A DNA stretch of 64,000 nucleotides from Pseudomonas baetica. GTDB lineage: Bacteria; Pseudomonadota; Gammaproteobacteria; Pseudomonadales; Pseudomonadaceae. The stretch covers positions 62,001-126,000 of the forward strand of contig NZ_JAIHLQ010000013.1 of assembly GCF_019733355.1 (NCBI RefSeq), read 5' to 3'. A model generated the notes under the pieces. It worked only from the letters and a program-made list of their open reading frames with translations. It was not told the DNA's origin and made no database searches. How positions within the stretch are numbered: position 1 is the first letter of the stretch; each line of letters starts with the position of its first letter. The translations under genes and the position numbers were made by a program. Positions 26,069 to 38,148 of this stretch are shown here, one piece after another.

Positions 26069-27694
26069 ATGTCCCTTCGCAATATGAATATCGCCCCTCG
26101 GGCCTTCACCGGTTTTGCCCTGATCGGCGGCCTGATGCTGATCCTGGGCGTGTTCGCCCTGAACCAGATGAGCAAAATCCGCGGCGCCGCCGAGGACATC
26201 ACCTCCAACAGCGTGCCAAGCATCAAGAACCTCGATGAGTTCACGCAACTGACGCTGCGTCTGCGCGTGCTCTCGTACCGTTTGCTGGTGAACCGCGAAC
26301 CGGACGTTCAGCAGAAAACCATGGAGTTGCTGGACACGCGCAACGCGCAGATCCGCAAGGCCCAAACAGCTTACGAGCCGTTGATCGGTAGCGCTCAGGA
26401 GCGTGCGACCTATGATCAATACGTGCAGTTGCAGGGGCAATACCGCCAGATCGAAGAGCGCATGAAAAACCTGTCGCGCAACAATCAGGTGGATGAACTG
26501 CGCAACTTGCTCAACACCGAGTTGCTGAACAACTCCGAAGCGATGAACACCGCCCTTAACACGTTGATGCAGATCAACGACAAACAGGTGCGCGACACCA
26601 ACGAACAGGCGGCCGAGCAGTACGCTACGGCTTTCGACTTGGTTGTCGCCCTGCTGGTAATCGCTACCGGTCTGACCCTGCTGTTCGCTTGGTTGCTGAC
26701 CACCAGCATCACCAAGCCCATTGCCAAGGTTCTGGAAGCGGCGCAAACCATCGCCGAAGGCAACCTGACCCAGCCGATCCACGTTGACGGCACCGATGAA
26801 GCCGGGCGTCTGCTGGCGGCCATGGCCAAGATGCAGTCCAAGTTGCGCGACACCCTGCAACGGATCTCCGGTTCGGCCACGCAGTTGGCCTCCGCCGCTG
26901 AAGAGCTGAACAGTGTCACCGACGAAAGCGCTCGCGGCCTGACTCAGCAGAACAATGAAATCGAACAGGCCGCCACTGCGGTCAACGAGATGACCAGCGC
27001 GGTTGAAGAAGTTGCCCGCAACGCAGTCAGCACCTCGGAAGCCTCGAAGAACGCCACTACCTCGGCCGGCGACGGTCGTGACCTGGTGCAGGAAACCGTC
27101 AGCGCCATCGAACGCATGAGCGCCGACGTGCAGAGCACCGCGACGTTGATCGGCGACCTGGCCAACGAATCCCGTGACATCGGCAAGGTGCTCGACGTGA
27201 TCCGTGGTCTGGCTGACCAGACCAACCTGCTGGCTCTGAACGCGGCGATTGAAGCGGCGCGTGCCGGTGAGGCGGGGCGTGGTTTTGCGGTAGTGGCTGA
27301 TGAAGTTCGCGCCCTGGCCCATCGTACTCAGCAGTCGACCAGCGAAATCGAGCGCATGATCGGCAGCATTCAAAGCGGTACCGAACACGCCGTGGACTCG
27401 ATGCGCAACAGCACCGAGCGCGCCGAATCGACGCTGAATATTGCCCGTGGTGCCGGGATGTCGCTGGACACCATCAACACCGCCATCGTCGAGATCAACG
27501 AGCGCAACCTGGTGATCGCCAGCGCCGCCGAAGAACAGGCACAAGTGGCGCGAGAAGTGGATCGCAACCTGGTGAACATCCGCGATCTGTCGGTGCAATC
27601 GGCCACCGGGGCGAATCAGACCAGTGCGGCGAGCAACGAGCTGTCGCGATTGGCGCTGGACCTGAACAACATGGTTGGGCGGTTCAGCCTTTAA
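26069..27694 (+). CDS. Methyl-accepting chemotaxis protein with four-helix-bundle sensor
   Basis: The 541-residue transducer has a first membrane helix at about 12-32, then an all-helical periplasmic domain of about 150 residues of the 4HB_MCP type ([35 protein letters not shown]). A second helix follows at about 190-212, then HAMP ([21 protein letters not shown]) and the signalling domain with the conserved tip ([20 protein letters not shown]). No C-terminal CheR-docking pentapeptide is present; it ends GRFSL. ATG at 26069 has no good ribosome site; ATG at 26084 is the alternative. The ligand is unknown. It diverges from the zapA pair. Confidence 0.92.
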   Translation: MSLRNMNIAPRAFTGFALIGGLMLILGVFALNQMSKIRGAAEDITSNSVPSIKNLDEFTQLTLRLRVLSYRLLVNREPDVQQKTMELLDTRNAQIRKAQTAYEPLIGSAQERATYDQYVQLQGQYRQIEERMKNLSRNNQVDELRNLLNTELLNNSEAMNTALNTLMQINDKQVRDTNEQAAEQYATAFDLVVALLVIATGLTLLFAWLLTTSITKPIAKVLEAAQTIAEGNLTQPIHVDGTDEAGRLLAAMAKMQSKLRDTLQRISGSATQLASAAEELNSVTDESARGLTQQNNEIEQAATAVNEMTSAVEEVARNAVSTSEASKNATTSAGDGRDLVQETVSAIERMSADVQSTATLIGDLANESRDIGKVLDVIRGLADQTNLLALNAAIEAARAGEAGRGFAVVADEVRALAHRTQQSTSEIERMIGSIQSGTEHAVDSMRNSTERAESTLNIARGAGMSLDTINTAIVEINERNLVIASAAEEQAQVAREVDRNLVNIRDLSVQSATGANQTSAASNELSRLALDLNNMVGRFSL

Positions 27695-27729
27695 CAGCAA
27701 GATCGGAGCCCATGGCAGTTACTGCACTG

Positions 27730-27835
27730 ATCGTTCCCACGCTCTGCGCGGGAACGCAGCCCGGGACGCTCCGCGCCCCAACGCGCACGCAGAGCGGCCA
27801 TTGAGGCATCCCCACGCGGAGCGTGGGAACGATCT
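27730..27835. repeat. Repeat with GATCGTTCCCACGCT inverted ends
   Basis: A 106-base element bounded by perfect 15-base inverted ends, with further internal inverted GC-rich pieces. It shares its ends with the hairpin at 9116-9148, so it is a second REP family distinct from the GCGGGCTTGCTC one. It separates the chemoreceptor from the antiporter gene. Confidence 0.85.
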
Positions 27836-27951
27836 GGCATCCTCAGTGTAAAAACCTTTTTGACAGCATCACATTTCAACAGGTTAGAATCGCTGGCACG
27901 CAGACTGCATGGTCAGTTTGTGCCCGTCTTCACGCTTCTGGAGTACTGCCT

Positions 27952-29694
27952 TTGAATGCGACGACCATCAACAGCCTGTTCTTGATCGGCGCGTTGCTGG
28001 TAGGTGCGAGCATTCTTGTCAGCTCACTGTCTTCGCGTCTCGGCATCCCGATTCTGGTCATTATTCTCGCGGTCGGCATGACTGCCGGGGTCGATGGCGC
28101 CGGGATCATTTTCGATAACTACCCGACGGCCTATCTGGTCGGCAACCTCGCACTGGCGGTGATCCTGCTCGACGGCGGCTTGCGCACACGGGTTTCAAGT
28201 TTCCGCGTGGCGTTATGGCCGGCGCTGTCACTGGCCACGGTCGGGGTGCTGATCACCACCGGGCTGACCGGCATGGCGGCTGCATGGCTGTTCGATCTGA
28301 ACCTGATCCAGGGCTTGCTGATCGGCGCCATCGTCGGCTCAACCGACGCCGCCGCCGTGTTCTCGCTACTCGGCGGCAAAGGCCTGAATGAACGGGTGTC
28401 GGCCAGCCTGGAAATCGAATCCGGCAGCAACGACCCGATGGCGGTGTTTCTCACCGTGACCTTGATCGACATGCTCGCCAGCGGCCAGACCGGCTTGCAC
28501 TGGAGCCTGCTGACCCACCTGATCCGCGAATTCGGTATCGGTGGCGTGATCGGTCTGGGCGGTGGTTGGCTGATGCTGCAACTGGTCAACCGGATCAACC
28601 TCGCCGCCGGCTTGTATCCGATTCTGGTGATTGCTGGAGGTCTGGCGGTGTTCGCACTGACCAACGCGCTGCACGGCAGTGGTTTTCTCGCGGTTTACCT
28701 GTGTGGCCTGGTGATCGGCAACCGCCCGGTGCGCAGTCGCCACGGCATCCTGCACATGCTCGACGGCATGGCGTGGCTGGCACAGATCGGCATGTTCCTT
28801 GTGCTGGGCTTGCTGGTGACGCCGCACGATTTGCTGCCGATTGCCCTGCCCGCTTTGGGCCTGGCGCTGTGGATGATTCTGTTCGCGCGGCCGCTGTCAG
28901 TGATCGTTGGCCTGCTGCCGTTCAAGGCGTTCCATGGCCGCGAAAAAGCGTTCATTTCCTGGGTTGGTCTGCGCGGTGCGGTGCCGATCATTCTGGCGGT
29001 GTTCCCGCTGATGGCCGGGCTGCCCCATGCGCAGCTGTACTTCAACCTCGCGTTTTTCATCGTGCTGGTCTCGCTGCTGGTGCAGGGCACGAGCCTGCCG
29101 TGGGTCGCCAAATGGCTCAAGGTCACGGTGCCGCCCGAGCCCGCGCCGATCTCTCGGTCCGCGCTGGAAGTGCATATCACCAGTGAGTGGGAGCTGTTCG
29201 TTTATAAGCTCGGTGCGGAGAAATGGTGCATCGGTTCGCCCCTGCGAGAACTGAAAATGCCCGAAGGCACGCGTATTGCCGCCCTTTTCCGTGGTCAGCA
29301 ACTGCTCCATCCGTCGGGTAGTACGGTGTTGGAGGTCGATGATTTGCTCTGTGTTATCGGCCATGAACACAACTTGCCAGCCCTCGGAAAACTCTTCAGT
29401 CAGGCACCGCAACGCGGGCTCGACCTGCGTTTCTTCGGTGACTTCGTGCTCGAAGGAGACGCCCAGCTTAAAGCGGTTGCCGCCCTTTATGGCTTGCCGG
29501 CCGAGGGCATCGATCCCGCCATGACCCTGGGCGCCTTCATTGCCCAGAAAGTCGGCGGGGCACCGATCGTGGGCGACCAGGTGGAGTGGAACAACACCCA
29601 CTGGACCGTCGCGGTCATGGACGGGAACAAGATTGGCAAAGTGGGCGTCAGATTCCCCGAAGGAAGTCGCCCGGGCCCCGGACTCTTCCTCTAA
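27952..29694 (+). CDS. K+/H+ (or Na+/H+) antiporter of the CPA1 CvrA/NhaP2 type
   Basis: The 580-residue antiporter starts at TTG 27952, with CTGGAG nine bases before it; this gives the N-terminus [20 protein letters not shown], matching what I recall of PA5021, while the frame upstream is leader with a REP element. The membrane domain has about 12-13 helices with '[14 protein letters not shown]' and '[12 protein letters not shown]', the ion-binding core of CPA1 exchangers. The cytoplasmic tail has a TrkA-C-like domain (about 400-485) and a CorC/HlyC-like domain (about 490-570), as in E. coli CvrA/NhaP2. It likely balances K+ and turgor; the cation is inferred from the family. It is followed 34 bases later by mscK. 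Confidence 0.9.
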   Translation: MNATTINSLFLIGALLVGASILVSSLSSRLGIPILVIILAVGMTAGVDGAGIIFDNYPTAYLVGNLALAVILLDGGLRTRVSSFRVALWPALSLATVGVLITTGLTGMAAAWLFDLNLIQGLLIGAIVGSTDAAAVFSLLGGKGLNERVSASLEIESGSNDPMAVFLTVTLIDMLASGQTGLHWSLLTHLIREFGIGGVIGLGGGWLMLQLVNRINLAAGLYPILVIAGGLAVFALTNALHGSGFLAVYLCGLVIGNRPVRSRHGILHMLDGMAWLAQIGMFLVLGLLVTPHDLLPIALPALGLALWMILFARPLSVIVGLLPFKAFHGREKAFISWVGLRGAVPIILAVFPLMAGLPHAQLYFNLAFFIVLVSLLVQGTSLPWVAKWLKVTVPPEPAPISRSALEVHITSEWELFVYKLGAEKWCIGSPLRELKMPEGTRIAALFRGQQLLHPSGSTVLEVDDLLCVIGHEHNLPALGKLFSQAPQRGLDLRFFGDFVLEGDAQLKAVAALYGLPAEGIDPAMTLGAFIAQKVGGAPIVGDQVEWNNTHWTVAVMDGNKIGKVGVRFPEGSRPGPGLFL

Positions 29695-29728
29695 ACTGCC
29701 TCCACTATCACTTGCTTGACCGGTCTCT

Positions 29729-32700
29729 ATGCCTACCCTGCGCTCCTTTTTTATCGCGGCCCTGCTGGGCCTGAGTCTTACCGTCGGCCCGCTTTACGCC
29801 GCCGAACCGCCGTCCAGCGAAGCCGTGCAGGCCAGCCTGGAGAAACTCGCCGACAGCAAACTGCCAGATGCCGATAAAAAGACCCTGCAAACCGTTCTGC
29901 AGAACACGCTCAACCAGCTCAACAACAAAAGTGATTACGAACAGAAACTGATCGACCTCAAGCAACAACTCGCGACCGCGCCAAAACAGACCATCGAAAA
30001 CGCCCGTGAACTGACGCGCCTCAAGGCCAGCAGTGTGGTGCCGGTGGCGCAGCGTTTCCCCAAAGAGTCGATTCAGCAACTGGAACAGATCCTCACCGAT
30101 CGCTCCACCCAGCAGAGCGATCTGCAAAAAGCCCTGGCCGACGCCAACAGCCTGATCATCACTGCGCAGACTCGTCCCGAGCGCGCTCAGGCAGAAATCT
30201 CCGCCAGCCAGACGCGCATTCAGCAGATCAACAACATCCTCAAGTCCGGCAAGGACAGCGGAAAAACCATCAGCGGCGAGCAACGCGACCTACTGAACGC
30301 TGAACTGGCAGCGCTGAACGCGCTGATCCCGCTGCGCCGTCAGGAACTGGCCGGCAACAGCCAGTTGCAGGATCTGGGCAATTCCCAGCACGACCTGCTC
30401 TCGGAGAAATCCGACCGCCTCGACCACGAGATTCAGGAACTGCAAACCCTGATCAACCAGAAACGACTGGCGCAGTCGCAGGAAACCGTCACCCAGCAGT
30501 CGATCGAAGCGCAGAAGGCCGGTGGCAGCAGCCTGCTCGCCAGCGAAAGCACGGCCAACCTGAAGCTCTCGGACTACTTGCTCAAAAGCACCGACCGCCT
30601 CAACGAAGTCACCCAGCAGAATCTGCAAACCAAGCAGCAACTCGACACCCTGACCCAAAGCGATTCGGCTCTGGACGAGCAGATCAACGTGCTCAAGGGC
30701 AGCCTGTTGCTGTCGAAGATTCTCTACAAGCAAAAACAGGCCCTGCCGCGCTTGAAGGTCGACCGCGATCTGGCGGACCAGATTGCCGACATTCGCCTGT
30801 ATCAGTTCGAAGTCAGCCAACAGCGTGAGCTGCTGAGCAATCCGTCAACCTACGTCGACAACCTGCTGTCCACCCAGCCACCGGAACAAGTCACCCCGCC
30901 GTTGCGCAAAAGCCTGCTGGATCTGGCCAACACCCGCGCCGACTTGCTGGAGCGCCTGAACCGCGAACTGAGCGCGGTGCTCAACGAATCGATCACCCTG
31001 CAACTCAATCAGAAGCAACTGCTGAGCACTGCGCAAAGCCTGCGCGCGACCCTCGATGAGCAGATGTTCTGGATCCCGAGCAACAAACCGCTGGATCTGG
31101 AATGGATGCGCGGCGTGCCGGAACGCCTCAAGCGTCAGGTCGACACCCTGCCGTGGGCTTCCAGCCTGAGCGAGCTGACCGACGGCCTGACCCAGCGACC
31201 GCTGCTGTTCCTGCCGCTGGCGCTGCTGATCGGCGCACTGCTGTTGCGCCGCAAAAACCTGTATGCGCGCCTGAACAAGGTTCACCAGGACATCGGCCAC
31301 TTCAAACGCGACAGCCAGTGGCATACCCCGCAGGCGATTCTGATCAATATCCTGCTGGCGATGCCGGTGGCGCTCGGTCTGGGCCTGTGCGGCCTGGCCT
31401 TGCAGATCGATGCACGCGGACAGAACACCAACATGGGCGCGGCGTTGATACAAATGGGTCAGGCGTGGCTGGTGTTCTACACCGCTTACCGGATTCTTGC
31501 GCCGGGCGGCGTGGCGGAGTTGCACTTTCGCTGGGAAAAACCGCAGGTCGAATTCCTTCAAGGCTGGGTGCGGCGGCTGGGGCTGGTGGTCCTGGCGCTG
31601 GTGGCGGTGGTTGCCGTGGCCGAACTGCAACCGGCAGCACTGGCCGACGACGTACTTGGCATGCCGGTGGTGTTGATTTGCTACGCCCTGATGGCATGGC
31701 TGCTCAGTCGCCTGCTGATCAGCAGCCCGGCCCACGAAAACACCTCGCTGTTTCGCAAAGCCCTCGGCGTGATGTTCACCCTGCTGCCGATCGCCCTGTT
31801 CACCGCCGTGTGCTTCGGCTACTACTACACCGCACTGAAGCTCAGCGATCGCTTGATCAACACCCTCTATCTGCTGATGTTCTGGCTGGTGATCGAAGCC
31901 ACCTTCGTCCGTGGCCTGGCGGTTGCAGCAAGGCGTCTGGCTTACCAGCGCGCCTTGGCCAAACGCCAGGCCGCAAAAGAAGCCGGTGAAGGCGAAGCGG
32001 TGATTGAAGAACCGACCCTGGACATCGAAAAGGTCAACGAACAGTCGCTGCGCCTGATCCGTCTGGCGCTGCTGGGCGGTTTCATCGCCGCACTGTACTG
32101 GGTCTGGTCGGATCTGATCTCGGTGTTCTCCTACCTGGACAACATCACCCTCTACGAATACACCAGCGGCACTGGCTCGAACATGAGCATGGTGCCGATC
32201 AGCATCGGCGACATGCTCGGCGCGCTGATCATCATCGGTATCACTTTCGCGCTGGCACGCAACCTGCCGGGCCTGCTTGAAGTGTTCGTGCTGTCGAAAC
32301 TCAATCTGGCCCAGGGCAGTGCCTACGCGACGACGACGCTGCTGTCGTATGTGATCGCGGGTGTCGGCTTCGTCTCGACCCTGTCGACACTCGGCGTGAG
32401 CTGGGACAAGTTGCAATGGCTGGTGGCGGCGCTGTCGGTCGGCCTCGGTTTCGGCATGCAGGAGATCTTCGCCAACTTCATCTCCGGCATCATGATCCTG
32501 TTCGAACGCCCGGTGCGGATCGGCGACACCATCACCATCGGCAACCTGTCGGGCACGGTGAGCAAAATCCGCATCCGCGCAACGACCATCACCGACTTCG
32601 ACCGCAAGGACATCATTGTCCCGAACAAGACGTTCATCACCGGGCAACTGATCAACTGGTCGCTGACCGACACCATTACCCGGGTCACACTCAAGCTGGG

Positions 32701-33082
32701 TGTGGATTACGGTTCGGACCTGGATCTGGTCAAGGAACTGCTCCTCAAGGCCGCCCGGGAAAACCCGCGAGTGCTCAAAGAACCCGAGCCGCACGTGTAC
32801 TTCCTCAATTTCGGTGAAAGCACCCTCGACCATGAACTGCGCATGCATGTGCGCGATCTCGGTGACCGCAACCCGGTGATCGACGAGGTCAACCGCTTCA
32901 TCAACCGCGAGTTCAAGACGCATCACATCAACATCTCGTTCCGCCAGATGGAGATTTACCTGAAGAATCTTCAAGGCGAGGAATACAAGCTGGTCCCCGT
33001 CGAGCCGAAGACGAAAACCGACGTAGCGGTGGTCGACGGCCAGAAACCGACACAAGAGCCACCGCCGGCCAAACTCGACTAA
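29729..33082 (+). CDS. mscK: Large mechanosensitive channel of the MscK/KefA type
   Basis: The 1117-residue inner-membrane channel opens on membrane tension in hypo-osmotic shock. It has a signal peptide (MPTLRSFFIAALLGLSLTVGPLYA), then a periplasmic coiled-coil region of about 450 residues rich in Gln/Leu. About ten membrane helices follow from residue 490, and the C-terminal MscS domain with the pore helix and 'GLGFGMQEIFANFISGIMILFERPVRIGD' (about 905-935), the best-conserved signature. It resembles P. aeruginosa PA5022. Its placement after a K+ antiporter fits shared osmotic adaptation; MscK itself is modulated by external K+. Confidence 0.92.
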   Translation: MPTLRSFFIAALLGLSLTVGPLYAAEPPSSEAVQASLEKLADSKLPDADKKTLQTVLQNTLNQLNNKSDYEQKLIDLKQQLATAPKQTIENARELTRLKASSVVPVAQRFPKESIQQLEQILTDRSTQQSDLQKALADANSLIITAQTRPERAQAEISASQTRIQQINNILKSGKDSGKTISGEQRDLLNAELAALNALIPLRRQELAGNSQLQDLGNSQHDLLSEKSDRLDHEIQELQTLINQKRLAQSQETVTQQSIEAQKAGGSSLLASESTANLKLSDYLLKSTDRLNEVTQQNLQTKQQLDTLTQSDSALDEQINVLKGSLLLSKILYKQKQALPRLKVDRDLADQIADIRLYQFEVSQQRELLSNPSTYVDNLLSTQPPEQVTPPLRKSLLDLANTRADLLERLNRELSAVLNESITLQLNQKQLLSTAQSLRATLDEQMFWIPSNKPLDLEWMRGVPERLKRQVDTLPWASSLSELTDGLTQRPLLFLPLALLIGALLLRRKNLYARLNKVHQDIGHFKRDSQWHTPQAILINILLAMPVALGLGLCGLALQIDARGQNTNMGAALIQMGQAWLVFYTAYRILAPGGVAELHFRWEKPQVEFLQGWVRRLGLVVLALVAVVAVAELQPAALADDVLGMPVVLICYALMAWLLSRLLISSPAHENTSLFRKALGVMFTLLPIALFTAVCFGYYYTALKLSDRLINTLYLLMFWLVIEATFVRGLAVAARRLAYQRALAKRQAAKEAGEGEAVIEEPTLDIEKVNEQSLRLIRLALLGGFIAALYWVWSDLISVFSYLDNITLYEYTSGTGSNMSMVPISIGDMLGALIIIGITFALARNLPGLLEVFVLSKLNLAQGSAYATTTLLSYVIAGVGFVSTLSTLGVSWDKLQWLVAALSVGLGFGMQEIFANFISGIMILFERPVRIGDTITIGNLSGTVSKIRIRATTITDFDRKDIIVPNKTFITGQLINWSLTDTITRVTLKLGVDYGSDLDLVKELLLKAARENPRVLKEPEPHVYFLNFGESTLDHELRMHVRDLGDRNPVIDEVNRFINREFKTHHINISFRQMEIYLKNLQGEEYKLVPVEPKTKTDVAVVDGQKPTQEPPPAKLD

Positions 33083-33091
33083 CCGGTCTAA

Positions 33092-34594
<1,503 letters not shown>

Positions 34595-34674
34595 AGGGCT
34601 GGACTCCATCTTGATAAGCGATTCGTGCGTCTCCAGATAAGGCGTACGCATCGTTAACCTTCTCCGAGCCGAAC

Positions 34675-35109
34675 ATGACCAACCCACTCCTGATCCCCTG
34701 CCCCTCCTGCAACGGCCTTAACCGCATCCCCGCCGAGCGCCTCGCCGACCAGCCGAAGTGCGGCCGCTGCAAATCCGCGGTGCTGTTGAGCAAACCGTTC
34801 GAACTCAAGCAAGGCGACTACGCCAGCCAGATCAAGGGCGATCTGCCGCTATTGGTTGACGTGTGGGCCGACTGGTGCGGGCCGTGCAAGTCGTTTGCGC
34901 CGGTGTTCGAGCAGGCGGCGGCGCAGTTGGCGGGCAAGTGTCGGTTGGCCAAGCTCGATAGCGAGGCGAATCAGCAGTTGTCGGCGCAGTTGGGGATTCG
35001 TTCGATACCGAGTCTGATTCTGTTCAAGAACGGCCGGGAAGTGGCGCGTCAGAGTGGCGCGTTTGCGTTGCCGCAGTTGATGAGCTGGCTGCATAGCCAG
35101 GGCATCTGA
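34675..35109 (+). CDS. trxC: Thioredoxin 2 (TrxC) with zinc-binding N-terminal domain
   Basis: The 144-residue protein has an N-terminal zinc-ribbon of two CxxC pairs (CPSC at 9-12, CGRC at 29-32) and a thioredoxin fold with the redox motif WCGPC (about 68-72) and a cis-proline in RSIPSL. TrxC reduces disulfides in stressed cytoplasm, and zinc release tunes its redox state. ATG at 34675 follows CCGAGCCGAAC, a weak ribosome site. It lies 80 bases after selO, and both are redox-linked, so co-regulation is plausible. A REPIN follows. Confidence 0.95.
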   Translation: MTNPLLIPCPSCNGLNRIPAERLADQPKCGRCKSAVLLSKPFELKQGDYASQIKGDLPLLVDVWADWCGPCKSFAPVFEQAAAQLAGKCRLAKLDSEANQQLSAQLGIRSIPSLILFKNGREVARQSGAFALPQLMSWLHSQGI

Positions 35110-35125
35110 CACACCCAAAACCCCA

Positions 35126-35215
35126 TGTGGGAGCGGGCTTGCTCGCGAAGGCGTCGGATCCGTCAATTAAAGTATTGATGTGACGGCCCTTTCGCGAGCA
35201 AGCCCGCTCCCCACA
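35126..35215. repeat. REPIN between trxC and the ParA gene
   Basis: Paired inverted REPs (ATGTGGGAGCGGGCTTGCTC and its near-complement) around about 45 variable bases, placed between two convergent genes. Confidence 0.9.
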
Positions 35216-35238
35216 AGGGTTAAGTGTGTCTCAGCACC

Positions 35239-36009
35239 TCAGGCGTCCTCGAGCAGGTTGTGCAACTCGACAAACTGCTGGGTCAGTTTGTGTCGCGGAT
35301 CGAGGTGGATCAGCGGCGTGCTGGCCTGGTGCGACTCGCGCATGCGCACTGAACTGGTCAGATACACCGGCAGTACCGGCAAGCCTTCGGCAATCAATTC
35401 GTCCAGCATCTGCTGCGGCAAAGTGGCCCGGGCCTGGAACTGGTTGACCACGATGCCTTCAACTTCCAGCCCTTCGTTGTGGTCTTCCTTCAACTCTTCG
35501 ATTTCCGCCAGTAAGCCGTACAGGGCCTGACGCGAGAAGCTGTCGCAATCGAAGGGGATCAGCACGCGATCTGCGGCAATCAGCGCCGATACCGCATAAA
35601 AATTCAGAGCCGGCGGCGTATCGAGGTAGATCCGGTCGTAATCTTCCGACAGCTCATCGAGCAACTTACGCAGTTTGTTGATCTTATGTTTGGCTTCGAG
35701 CTTGGGTTGCAAGTCCGCGAGTTCGGCGGTAGCGGTGATGATGTGCAGGTTGTCGAACGGCGTTTCGTAGATATCCGCCTGATTCTTTTTCGAGAAGGGT
35801 CCAGAAGACAGGGTCTGCTTGAAGAAATCGGCAATACCCATCGGGATGTCGTTGCCAGTGAGCCCCGTCAGATACTGAGTGGAGTTGGCCTGGGCATCGA
35901 GATCCACCAACAGCGTGCGATAACCCTCGCTGGCGCTGACCGCCGCCAGATTGCAGGCAATGCTGGATTTGCCTACACCACCTTTCTGATTGAACACCAC
36001 GCGCCGCAT
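35239..36009 (-). CDS. ParA/MinD-family ATPase, chromosomally encoded
   Basis: The 256-residue protein starts at ATG 36009 with GGAGG upstream. The N-terminus [16 protein letters not shown] is the deviant Walker A of ParA ATPases (KGGVGKSS), followed by [10 protein letters not shown] (switch I region) and [11 protein letters not shown] (Walker B). It corresponds, from memory, to PA5028. No ParB or centromere sites are adjacent, so this is an orphan ParA that may position a cytoplasmic cargo such as chemosensory clusters or another complex. It diverges from the APE operon across a 384-base region. Confidence 0.88.
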   Translation of the reverse strand: MRRVVFNQKGGVGKSSIACNLAAVSASEGYRTLLVDLDAQANSTQYLTGLTGNDIPMGIADFFKQTLSSGPFSKKNQADIYETPFDNLHIITATAELADLQPKLEAKHKINKLRKLLDELSEDYDRIYLDTPPALNFYAVSALIAADRVLIPFDCDSFSRQALYGLLAEIEELKEDHNEGLEVEGIVVNQFQARATLPQQMLDELIAEGLPVLPVYLTSSVRMRESHQASTPLIHLDPRHKLTQQFVELHNLLEDA

Positions 36010-36217
36010 GACAAAACCTCCGTGTATCAAAGAATGACCGAGTGTAGATGCGGGCGACCGTGCTTCGCTACCTTCACCGACACGGACTACAAGGTCATAC
36101 ATCAATATCCGGCGACAGGCAGCGTAAAAACCGCCATCAAACGCCGACATGTCCGACAGACAGACCGCATTCAGTGTGGATAATGGCCAAGTGACAGTTT
36201 TATCGCGAACCACTCGG

Positions 36218-36240
36218 TACATTTCATTGCGCAAAATGTA
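36218..36240. promoter_or_regulatory. Inverted repeat TACATTT-N9-AAATGTA upstream of the APE operon
   Basis: A perfect seven-base inverted repeat with a nine-base spacer sits just before the candidate APE promoter. It is a plausible operator for a dimeric regulator. The 36010-36393 gap contains this repeat, the promoter and otherwise nothing gene-like. Confidence 0.4.
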
Positions 36241-36248
36241 ACCAGCAT

Positions 36249-36277
36249 TTGCTACACACTCCTTGCACCGGGATAAT
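36249..36277 (+). promoter_or_regulatory. Candidate sigma-70 promoter of the APE operon
   Basis: TTGCTA at 36249-36254 and GATAAT at 36272-36277 with a 17-base spacer. It is the best match to the consensus in the 384 bases between the parA-like gene and the first APE gene, leaving a leader of about 110 bases. Confidence 0.5.
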
Positions 36278-36393
36278 GCGCGCCACCCGGCGCCAAGCGC
36301 CACGTCACCTCCAGCGCAGTCGGCTCATCTGCGCCGCGGCTTTGGCGACTCAAAATGCGTCAACAGAAGCCCGCAGGGGCGGGATGAACGTCC

Positions 36394-37113
36394 GTGATCA
36401 ACTTCAACATCGCCCAATGGCGCGCGTGGGCCCCGGGGCTCGACAGCGTGGACGCCTGGCAGGCCTGGAGCCGACAACCGGTCGTGCTCCAGAGCAGTGA
36501 TGCCGCGCCCGATGTATCGTTTTTGCCGGCCATGCAGCGGCGCCGACTCAGTCGCCTCGCCCGAATGGCCTTCAGTGTCGGCTGGCCGCTGGCCGACGGA
36601 CGGGAACACCTGCCGCTGGTGTTCGTCTCCCGCCACGGCGAAACCCCGCGCACTTACGAAATTCTCAGTGATCTTGCCAAGGACGAACCGTTGTCACCGA
36701 CTCAGTTCAGCCTGTCGGTGCACAACGCGATCATCGGCCTGTGGTCGATCATGCGCGGCGAAACCAGCGAAATGACTGCCCTCGCTGCCGCGGGCGACGG
36801 CCTCGAACACGGCATGCTTGAAGCCGCCGCCCTGCTCAACGAAGGCGCTCCGGCGGTGTTGCTGGTGATCACCGAAGAACAGCCGCCCGAAGCTTATTCG
36901 CAGTGGATCGACGATGTGCCGTTTCCGTACGCACTCGGCCTGTTGCTGACCCCCGGTACCGACTGGCGGCTGAGCCTGAACAGCACCTCGCAAGCACTGT
37001 CCAAAGCACAATGGCCCCACGCACTGAGTCTGTTGCGCACCCTGCTCGGCCAACAACCCCTTTGCCAACATGCCTGGAAAAATCGTGTATGGACCTGGCA
37101 ACGCAACCCATGA
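36394..37113 (+). CDS. APE ketosynthase chain-length-factor-like protein (ApeC-like)
   Basis: The 239-residue first gene of the aryl polyene operon starts at GTG 36394. The N-terminus MINFNIAQWRAWAPGL, then LSRLARMAFSVGWPLADG, LVFVSRHGETPRTYEILSDLA and FSLSVHNAIIGLWSI fit the 'beta-ketoacyl synthase-like, N-terminal' family (PF13723). There is no active-site cysteine where a ketosynthase would have one, so it should act as a non-catalytic partner of the ketosynthase at 49724, as described for ApeC with ApeO in E. coli. Its stop overlaps the next start (ATGA). Confidence 0.82.
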   Translation: MINFNIAQWRAWAPGLDSVDAWQAWSRQPVVLQSSDAAPDVSFLPAMQRRRLSRLARMAFSVGWPLADGREHLPLVFVSRHGETPRTYEILSDLAKDEPLSPTQFSLSVHNAIIGLWSIMRGETSEMTALAAAGDGLEHGMLEAAALLNEGAPAVLLVITEEQPPEAYSQWIDDVPFPYALGLLLTPGTDWRLSLNSTSQALSKAQWPHALSLLRTLLGQQPLCQHAWKNRVWTWQRNP

Positions 37114-37904
37114 CCGAGAAAAAACGTGACGCCTACTACTGGCGCCTGCTCGCCACCGCCGCCAGTTTCGCGCTGTTCGGGCTCGGTGGACTGTGCCTTC
37201 GCGTACTGGTGTTTCCGCTGCTCGCCTGCCTGCCCGGCGATGCCCTGGCCCACCGCCAGCGTGCGAGGCAGACCGTCAGTCGGCTGTTCTGGTTTTTCGT
37301 ACGGTTCATGGCCCGCACCGGCGTGCTGACCTACGACATTCAAGGTGCCGAACGTTTGGGCCGACCGGGGCAAATGATCATCGCCAACCACCCGTCGCTG
37401 ATCGATGTGGTGTTTCTCATCGGCCTCGTGCGTCAAGCCAATTGCGTGGTGAAGAAAAGCCTGTGGGAAAACCCCTTCACCCGGGGTCCGCTGCGCAGCA
37501 CCGAATACATCAGCAACGACGGCAGCATGGACATGCTCGATGCCGCCGCCGAGTCTCTGCAAAACGGCCAGACCCTGATCATTTTCCCCGAAGGCACGCG
37601 CACTCAACCGGGACAGGCACCCGCCTTTCATCGGGGCGCCGCAGCCATTGCCCTGCGGGGTGCGAAGATCCTAACGCCGGTGATCATTACGGTCAGCCCG
37701 ACCACTTTGACCAAAGCCGAACCCTGGTATCGGATCCCCAGTCGCCGTGTGCACTTCAGTTTTCGTGTCGGCGCCGATATAGACCCACAGACATTCGCAG
37801 CGCAAGGGCCTGCACCGCAGGCCTCGCGCAAGCTCAACGATTATTTGCACTCTTACTTTATTAAGGAGCTCGCCCAAGATGAGCGATCTGCATCGGGACA
37901 TTAA
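37110..37904 (+). CDS. APE lysophospholipid-type acyltransferase (ApeD-like)
   Basis: The 264-residue protein starts at ATG 37110, overlapping the previous stop; an in-frame ATG at 37089 is possible. A membrane helix (about 10-38) precedes the PlsC-like domain with the HX4D catalytic motif NHPSLID and FPEGTRT. Such enzymes move an acyl chain from a carrier protein to a glycerol or sugar hydroxyl. In aryl polyene clusters this gene is thought to help attach the polyene to its membrane anchor; that role is inferred. Its 3' end overlaps the first carrier protein gene by 26 bases. Confidence 0.85.
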   Translation: MTEKKRDAYYWRLLATAASFALFGLGGLCLRVLVFPLLACLPGDALAHRQRARQTVSRLFWFFVRFMARTGVLTYDIQGAERLGRPGQMIIANHPSLIDVVFLIGLVRQANCVVKKSLWENPFTRGPLRSTEYISNDGSMDMLDAAAESLQNGQTLIIFPEGTRTQPGQAPAFHRGAAAIALRGAKILTPVIITVSPTTLTKAEPWYRIPSRRVHFSFRVGADIDPQTFAAQGPAPQASRKLNDYLHSYFIKELAQDERSASGH

Positions 37905-38139
37905 AGAGCTGATCATCGACGCCCTCGGCCTCGAAGACATCAGCGTTGAAGACATTGGCGACGATCAGACACTGTTCGGCGAAGGCCTGGGCCTGGACTC
38001 CGTCGACGCACTGGAACTGGGTCTGGCGATCCAGAAAAAATACGGCATCAAGATCGATGCTGATGCCAAAGACACCCGTAACCATTTCTCCAACGTGGCG
38101 AGCCTTGCGGCATTCGTCACGGCAAAACAGGCAGCTTGA
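37879..38139 (+). CDS. APE acyl carrier protein 1 (ApeE-like)
   Basis: The 86-residue acidic helical protein has the phosphopantetheine attachment motif GLDSVDALEL; the serine receives the 4'-phosphopantetheine arm. It carries the growing aryl polyene chain between the ketosynthase, reductase and dehydratase. ATG at 37879 follows AAGGAG-like sequence and lies inside the end of the acyltransferase gene. A second carrier follows after nine bases; two carriers per cluster is normal for aryl polyenes. Confidence 0.93.
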   Translation: MSDLHRDIKELIIDALGLEDISVEDIGDDQTLFGEGLGLDSVDALELGLAIQKKYGIKIDADAKDTRNHFSNVASLAAFVTAKQAA

Positions 38140-38148
38140 GACCGGACC

